44,514 bases of DNA from an uncultured Butyricimonas sp. (GTDB lineage: Bacteria > Bacteroidota > Bacteroidia > Bacteroidales > Marinifilaceae), in NCBI GenBank assembly GCA_944321845.1, contig CALUMT010000022.1, positions 1-44,514 of the forward strand, given 5' to 3'. The translations under genes were made by a program, and so were the position numbers. Below the pieces are notes generated by a model. That model saw only the letters and a program-made list of their open reading frames with translations. It was not told where the DNA came from and did no database searches. This document shows positions 41,283 through 44,514 of this stretch, piece after piece (position 1 is the stretch's first letter; every line of letters begins with the position of its first letter).

Positions 41283-41822
41283 ATGAAGATCACAGTTATT
41301 ACAGGCAGTCCTCGTAAACACGGCAACAGTATTGCCATGACAGAGGCCTTTATGAAAGAAGCTGAGAAATGTGGACACACTATACAGCGTTTCGATGCCG
41401 TTACGATGAAAATCAACGGTTGCCATGCTTGCATGACCTGCTACAAGAGTGGCAAAGCCTGCTCGTTTAACGAGGAATTCGACGCCATCGCCTCTTCCAT
41501 TCTCGAATCCGACGGGATTGTATTCACCATGCCCGTTTACTGGTATTCCATACCTGCACAAATCAAAGGTATCATTGACTGCCTGTTCTCCCTGGTTGTC
41601 GGAGAAAAAGATGTTGCCGGGAAAAAATGGGGCCTGATTACTTGCTGCGAGGAACACGACCTGTCAGTCATGGATGGAGTACGTATCCCACTGGAAAAGT
41701 CTGCCGCTTTATTGAAATGGGAATCGGTAGGCGAAGTCCTCATTCCAGGAGTATTAAATGAAGGAGATATCAATAAATCCGAGGGCTGTCAACAGGCAGC
41801 AGAACTCGCTCACAAATTTTAA
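41283..41822 (+). CDS. Flavodoxin-fold NAD(P)H-dependent FMN reductase (first of pair)
   Basis: A 179-residue flavoprotein with the FMN-phosphate loop G-S-P-R-K-H-G-N-S at 8-16 and the family's C-H-A-C-M-T-C-Y-K-S-G-K-A-C cluster near 47-60, then M-P-V-Y-W-Y-S-I-P-A-Q-I-K-G-I-I-D. These enzymes reduce quinones, nitro compounds or azo dyes, or help iron-sulfur proteins; the substrate is not known. The partner gene begins 5 bp later and HxlR lies divergently, fitting electrophile-induced detoxification. Confidence 0.88.
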   Translation: MKITVITGSPRKHGNSIAMTEAFMKEAEKCGHTIQRFDAVTMKINGCHACMTCYKSGKACSFNEEFDAIASSILESDGIVFTMPVYWYSIPAQIKGIIDCLFSLVVGEKDVAGKKWGLITCCEEHDLSVMDGVRIPLEKSAALLKWESVGEVLIPGVLNEGDINKSEGCQQAAELAHKF

Positions 41823-41827
41823 TTACC

Positions 41828-42448
41828 ATGAAAGTATTACTGATAAACGGCAGTCCCAACAAAGCAGGATGCACTTACACGGCCCTGCACGAGGTTGAAC
41901 AGACATTACAATCCAATGGCATTGACACAGAATTAATCTACCTGGGTAAAAAACCGATAGCCGGTTGCATCGCTTGCATGAGTTGCCTGCAAACAGGAAT
42001 GTGCTTCCAAAAAGATATCGTACGGGATATCCAAGCCCGATTAGATGAATTTGACGGCATTGTCATTGGTTCCCCCGTCTACTACAGTGGTCCCACGGGT
42101 CAATTGATCTCTTTCCTGAACAGATTATTTTTTTCGACAGAAAAACGTATGGCGGGTAAACTTGGAGCATCCGTGGTATCCTGTCGGCGGGGAGGTGCCT
42201 CTGCTACATTCGAACAGTTAAACCAGTATTTCACGATTTGTAATATGCCCATCGTTTCATCCCAATATTGGAATTCCGTGCATGGCTTTACACCCGATGA
42301 CGTACGGAAAGACGAAGAAGGATTACAAACGATGAGAGTACTGGGACAAAACATGGCCTGGTTATTGAAATGTATCGAGCATGGTAAAAAAGCCGGCATC
42401 GAAAAACCAGTTTATGAACCAAGGCTACGGACACATTTCATTCAATAA
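41828..42448 (+). CDS. Flavodoxin-fold NAD(P)H-dependent oxidoreductase (second of pair)
   Basis: A 206-residue paralogue of the preceding protein: G-S-P-N-K-A-G-C-T-Y-T at 8-18, C-I-A-C-M-S-C-L-Q-T-G-M-C cluster near 48-60, and G-S-P-V-Y-Y-S-G-P-T-G-Q-L. It differs in its longer C-terminal part. The two probably arose by duplication and may work on different substrates or as a heterodimer. They are cotranscribed. Confidence 0.88.
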   Translation: MKVLLINGSPNKAGCTYTALHEVEQTLQSNGIDTELIYLGKKPIAGCIACMSCLQTGMCFQKDIVRDIQARLDEFDGIVIGSPVYYSGPTGQLISFLNRLFFSTEKRMAGKLGASVVSCRRGGASATFEQLNQYFTICNMPIVSSQYWNSVHGFTPDDVRKDEEGLQTMRVLGQNMAWLLKCIEHGKKAGIEKPVYEPRLRTHFIQ

Positions 42449-42480
42449 ACGACACACTCACATTATTGTATTTTCATCAA

Positions 42481-42545
42481 CATCACGCTATTTTAGGGCA
42501 ACCATCATCAAAAAATAATTACTATCGCCCTAAAATAGCGTGATG
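42481..42545. repeat. Perfect 19-bp inverted repeat with 27-base loop
   Basis: CATCACGCTATTTTAGGGC (42481-42499) is an exact reverse complement of 42527-42545. It follows the flavodoxin pair by 32 bases. Only ATTATTTTTCC follows, so it may be a terminator of unusual shape or the ends of a very small mobile repeat. The rest of the 194-base gap has no recognisable feature. Confidence 0.8.
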
Positions 42546-42642
42546 ATTATTTTTCCAGAAACAAAGCACAACATGTAATCCTTCACGAAGCAAAAATATC
42601 AATGACAGAAAACAACGACAAATCCCAACAAACAACCAGACA

Positions 42643-43023
42643 TTAATAACATTTACCCGAAGAATCTTCAAATTTCTTTCTATGGGTCATTATTGATTTC
42701 ATATTATTTTGAGCCCATTCTGTCAACGCTATAATAATAGGAACAAGAGTTTTCCCTATTTCTGTCAACTCATATTCCACTCTTACAGGGACCTCTGGAA
42801 AAACAGTTCGTTTTACTAACCCATCCGCTTCCAGTACATGTAACGTACTGGATAATACCTTAGAAGAGATATCTGGAATTTGTTTTGCTAATTGATTAAA
42901 ACGAATAGAACCAGTCTCATTCAATATATAAATAACCAATAATGCCCACTTATTTCCAAAACGCGCAACAACATTCCGAATAGGACAAATCTCAATAATA
43001 GAATTTTTTTCTTCTTTTTTCAT
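42643..43023 (-). CDS. HxlR-family transcriptional regulator (second)
   Basis: A 126-residue winged-helix protein: I-C-P-I-R-N-V-V-A-R-F-G-N-K-W-A-L-L-V-I with the redox-type Cys at 13, I-R-F-N-Q-L-A-K-Q-I-P-D-I-S-S-K-V-L recognition helix, F-P-E-V-P-V-R-V-E-Y wing. Similar in layout to the first HxlR but clearly distinct. It is divergent from a cupin gene and probably controls it. A TAGTTTTG box lies just upstream. Confidence 0.9.
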   Translation of the reverse strand: MKKEEKNSIIEICPIRNVVARFGNKWALLVIYILNETGSIRFNQLAKQIPDISSKVLSSTLHVLEADGLVKRTVFPEVPVRVEYELTEIGKTLVPIIIALTEWAQNNMKSIMTHRKKFEDSSGKCY

Positions 43024-43070
43024 CTGTATAAACTATTGTTTTTCTGCAAAACTAACCATCAAGTAACTTT

Positions 43071-43090
43071 AGAACCTATTTGTAAGTTCT
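43071..43090. promoter_or_regulatory. AGAAC-N10-GTTCT dyad between HxlR and cupin genes
   Basis: AGAAC (43071-43075) and GTTCT (43086-43090) form an inverted repeat with 10-base spacer in the divergent gap, a plausible operator for the adjacent HxlR protein. Confidence 0.35.
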
Positions 43091-43204
43091 TGTATTGCAG
43101 ATAAATATTTCTCAAATTTGCAACATAAAGAAATGTATTGGGGTAAAGATATCCAATTTACGAGATACTATCAATAAAAGTATTAACATTTAAAATTAAA
43201 AACA

Positions 43205-43654
43205 ATGAAACAGATTGAAAAAACAGCATCAGCTGCAAACTTTACAGCCATCAATTTAGGGAGATTAAAGGAATTGGGTGATTATGTATTAAAACTTTCT
43301 CCAGAAATAAACATTCCCGGGAAAGTATTCGGAGGCTCAGCACTTCAAACCACAGGAAGTGATTTTTCATTCCAACTGTTCCAACCAGGAACAGAAACAG
43401 GCTTTCTTCATACCCATAAAACTCATGAAGAACTTTATTTCTTTCTAAGTGGAAACGGAGAGTTTCAAGTAGATGGTCATGTATTTCCCATCTCTGAAGG
43501 GAGTGTAGTACGTGTAGCCCCTGAAGGGAAACGCTCTATCCGTAATAATGGAACAGAACCGCTTATCATGCTTTGTGTGCAATATAAAGGTAACACATTC
43601 AGTGAAGAAGATGCAAAAGATGGCAACCTCTTGAACGAAACTGTAAAATGGTAA
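43205..43654 (+). CDS. Cupin-domain protein
   Basis: A 149-residue single-domain cupin. Motif 1 is good: G-T-E-T-G-F-L-H-T-H-K-T-H-E-E-L-Y-F-F-L-S-G, with His and Glu metal ligands. Motif 2 (A-P-E-G-K-R-S-I-R-N-N) has Ser where the last metal His normally stands, so the metal site is incomplete or uses the extra His in motif 1. The function could be a small-molecule sensor, isomerase or dioxygenase-like enzyme. Controlled probably by the divergent HxlR gene. The start is set by an A-rich leader. Confidence 0.85.
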   Translation: MKQIEKTASAANFTAINLGRLKELGDYVLKLSPEINIPGKVFGGSALQTTGSDFSFQLFQPGTETGFLHTHKTHEELYFFLSGNGEFQVDGHVFPISEGSVVRVAPEGKRSIRNNGTEPLIMLCVQYKGNTFSEEDAKDGNLLNETVKW

Positions 43655-43875
43655 TCTATATAGATCAGTATAATATCCATGCCCGTTTGCTTGCCATTCG
43701 GGCTATATTCGCATAACAACATAAAACATACACAGATTAACATATTTATTATCAATTTATTAACAAACAAATCGTTACTATTTTTGTCCGGTAGTGAACA
43801 TGTAACGATTTAGTAACTAAACTTCGTCTTTTTCGGTACTTTGGAGATCTTGGAAGACGGACTTTGGGGAAATAA

Positions 43876-43908
43876 AAAAAGCTACAAATCAATGATTTGT
43901 AGCTTTTT
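43876..43908. terminator. Bidirectional terminator, likely the old tRNA terminator
   Basis: AAAAAGCTACAAATC (43876-43890) pairs with GATTTGTAGCTTTTT (43894-43908). It is 36 bases left of the tRNA-like 3' end on the minus strand, the position expected for the terminator of the disrupted tRNA gene. No gene lies in 43655-43875; a weak CGTCTT/AAGACG hairpin (about 43829-43857) was noted. Confidence 0.8.
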
Positions 43909-43944
43909 ATTCGTTCAGTGACTATTCCCGTCCAATATACTGGG

Positions 43945-43957
43945 CGGAGAGAGAGGC
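43945..43957 (-). other. Candidate attachment site: tRNA-Ser-like 3' end
   Basis: On the minus strand the sequence reads GCCTCTCTCTCCG, then CCCA. A tRNA-Ser acceptor 3' strand would read TCTCTCC-G-CCA, nearly the same. No T-loop or other tRNA part follows upstream, so only the 3' end is present, as at the junction of an element that integrates into tRNA 3' ends. The integrase gene lies 175 bases further right. Confidence 0.45.
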
Positions 43958-44080
43958 ACTAATAACTTGTATATCATAGAATATCATACAATGCCAAAAT
44001 CCTTGTCGCTTAAATGAATTTTCTTGTTCGCCCAAAATGGTGATATTCTACAATACCACACAATCCCATGAAAATGCCCA

Positions 44081-44130
44081 AAAATCGTGTACAAAATCGT
44101 GTACGCGGCAAAGCCGGGCAATTCGTGTAC
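44081..44130. repeat. Tandem 12-bp repeats next to the integrase gene
   Basis: AAAATCGTGTAC occurs twice in perfect tandem (44081-44092, 44093-44104), and TCGTGTAC a third time at 44123-44130, one base from the integrase stop. Such repeats near an integrase gene often are arm-type binding sites. The rest of 43958-44080 contains two related ATATCATAGA/GATATTCTAC stretches and no ORF. Confidence 0.7.
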
Positions 44131-44131
44131 A

Positions 44132-44514
44132 TTACAGACCGTCAAACCTTGACATTGCCTTTGCTTTCAATTCATCTACTATCTTGACGTAAGGTTTCAT
44201 TGCCGAAAAGTCATTGTGACCCGTCCATTTCATAATCACTTCACTTGGAATGCCAAGTTGCAAGGCGGTGACAACAAACGTGCGCCGTCCGCAATGTGTG
44301 GTCAGTAAAGCCCATTTGGGGAACACTTCTTCATGTCGGACACCGCCTTGAAAATAGACAATGCGTGTCGGTTCATCAATGCCGCACACTTGCCCAAGAA
44401 TCTTCAAGCGGGCATTCATCTTCACATTCGATATGATGGGCAACGCCAAATCCTTTGGAAATTTCATGTCCTTGTATTTGTCAAGAATGGCTTGCGAATG
44501 CTTGTTCAGTTCAA
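44132..44514 (-). CDS. Tyrosine recombinase (integrase), C-terminal part, 5' end outside window
   Basis: The frame is open to the right edge: codons before the in-frame ATG at 44467 read ...L-N-K-H-S-Q-A-I-L-D-K-Y-K-D, which resembles phage-type integrases, so the gene is longer than the window. The visible part holds the catalytic T-H-C-G-R-R-T-F (H-x-x-R), W-T-G-H-N-D-F (second His) and Y in M-K-P-Y-V-K-I (nucleophile). It would catalyse integration and excision of the element lying to the right. The type (ICE or prophage) cannot be told. Confidence 0.9.
   Translation of the reverse strand, partial: ELNKHSQAILDKYKDMKFPKDLALPIISNVKMNARLKILGQVCGIDEPTRIVYFQGGVRHEEVFPKWALLTTHCGRRTFVVTALQLGIPSEVIMKWTGHNDFSAMKPYVKIVDELKAKAMSRFDGL

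Noticed and set aside
43680-43705. Terminator after the cupin gene (GCCCG/CGGGC)
   Set aside because: Five-bp stem with a 13-base loop and no T-run; too weak to call.

Overview
The window looks like chromosome of an anaerobic gut Bacteroidota. The style suggests Odoribacteraceae, perhaps Butyricimonas, but that is an impression without a search. Supporting signs are a SusC/SusD pair run by an ECF sigma/FecR system, a six-gene Na+-NQR operon, indolepyruvate:ferredoxin oxidoreductase genes, many Bacteroidota-type lipoprotein signals, and repeated promoters of the form TTG-N19/20-TAnnTTTG. No rRNA, CRISPR array or complete tRNA is visible.

Layout, left to right. (1) 1-~178: the 5' end of an IS4-like (DUF4372) transposase runs off the left edge, followed by a ~180-bp imperfect inverted-repeat element. 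(2) 459-8964, all minus: rex, ECF sigma factor, FecR anti-sigma, STN-containing SusC, SusD and a lipoprotein, a trans-envelope signalled uptake locus. (3) 9275-18706: folC (+), a META-domain lipoprotein (-), nqrABCDEF (+), glyA (+). (4) 18953-23071, minus: a YtfE/RIC-like di-iron hemerythrin protein paired with a LuxR-type regulator whose receiver lacks the phospho-acceptor Asp, then rpsO-pnp. (5) 23250-32357, plus: TetR regulator, DUF1573 protein, mutS2, a probable small RNA, arginine deiminase, iorAB with a structured leader, and an EamA transporter. (6) 32818-38258, minus: a triple GNAT protein overlapping a TfoX/helix-hairpin-helix/cysteine-rich fusion, and an exported DUF362 protein downstream of a TonB receptor. 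(7) 38440-43654: class A beta-lactamase lipoprotein divergent from a CAT-like acyltransferase, a small lipoprotein, HxlR divergent from two flavodoxin-fold reductases, and a second HxlR divergent from a cupin. (8) 43655-44514: the edge of an integrative element, with a terminator, a sequence resembling the 3' end of a tRNA-Ser, tandem 12-bp repeats and the C-terminal part of a tyrosine recombinase running off the right edge.

Most genes are recognisable families. The less ordinary material lies in short regulatory or structured sequences and in gene architecture: twin hairpins with identical loops between fecR and susC, matching ATCCCC-N6-GGGGAT palindromes flanking the hemerythrin/regulator pair, an intergenic small RNA with its own promoter and terminator, an aromatic-rich micro-ORF between an operator-like palindrome and a hairpin ahead of iorAB, two long inverted-repeat elements, two adjacent multi-domain fusions, and a likely tRNA-targeted integration junction. 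No wholly new defence or metabolic system is evident; the hemerythrin/degenerate receiver module is the best candidate for new biology.
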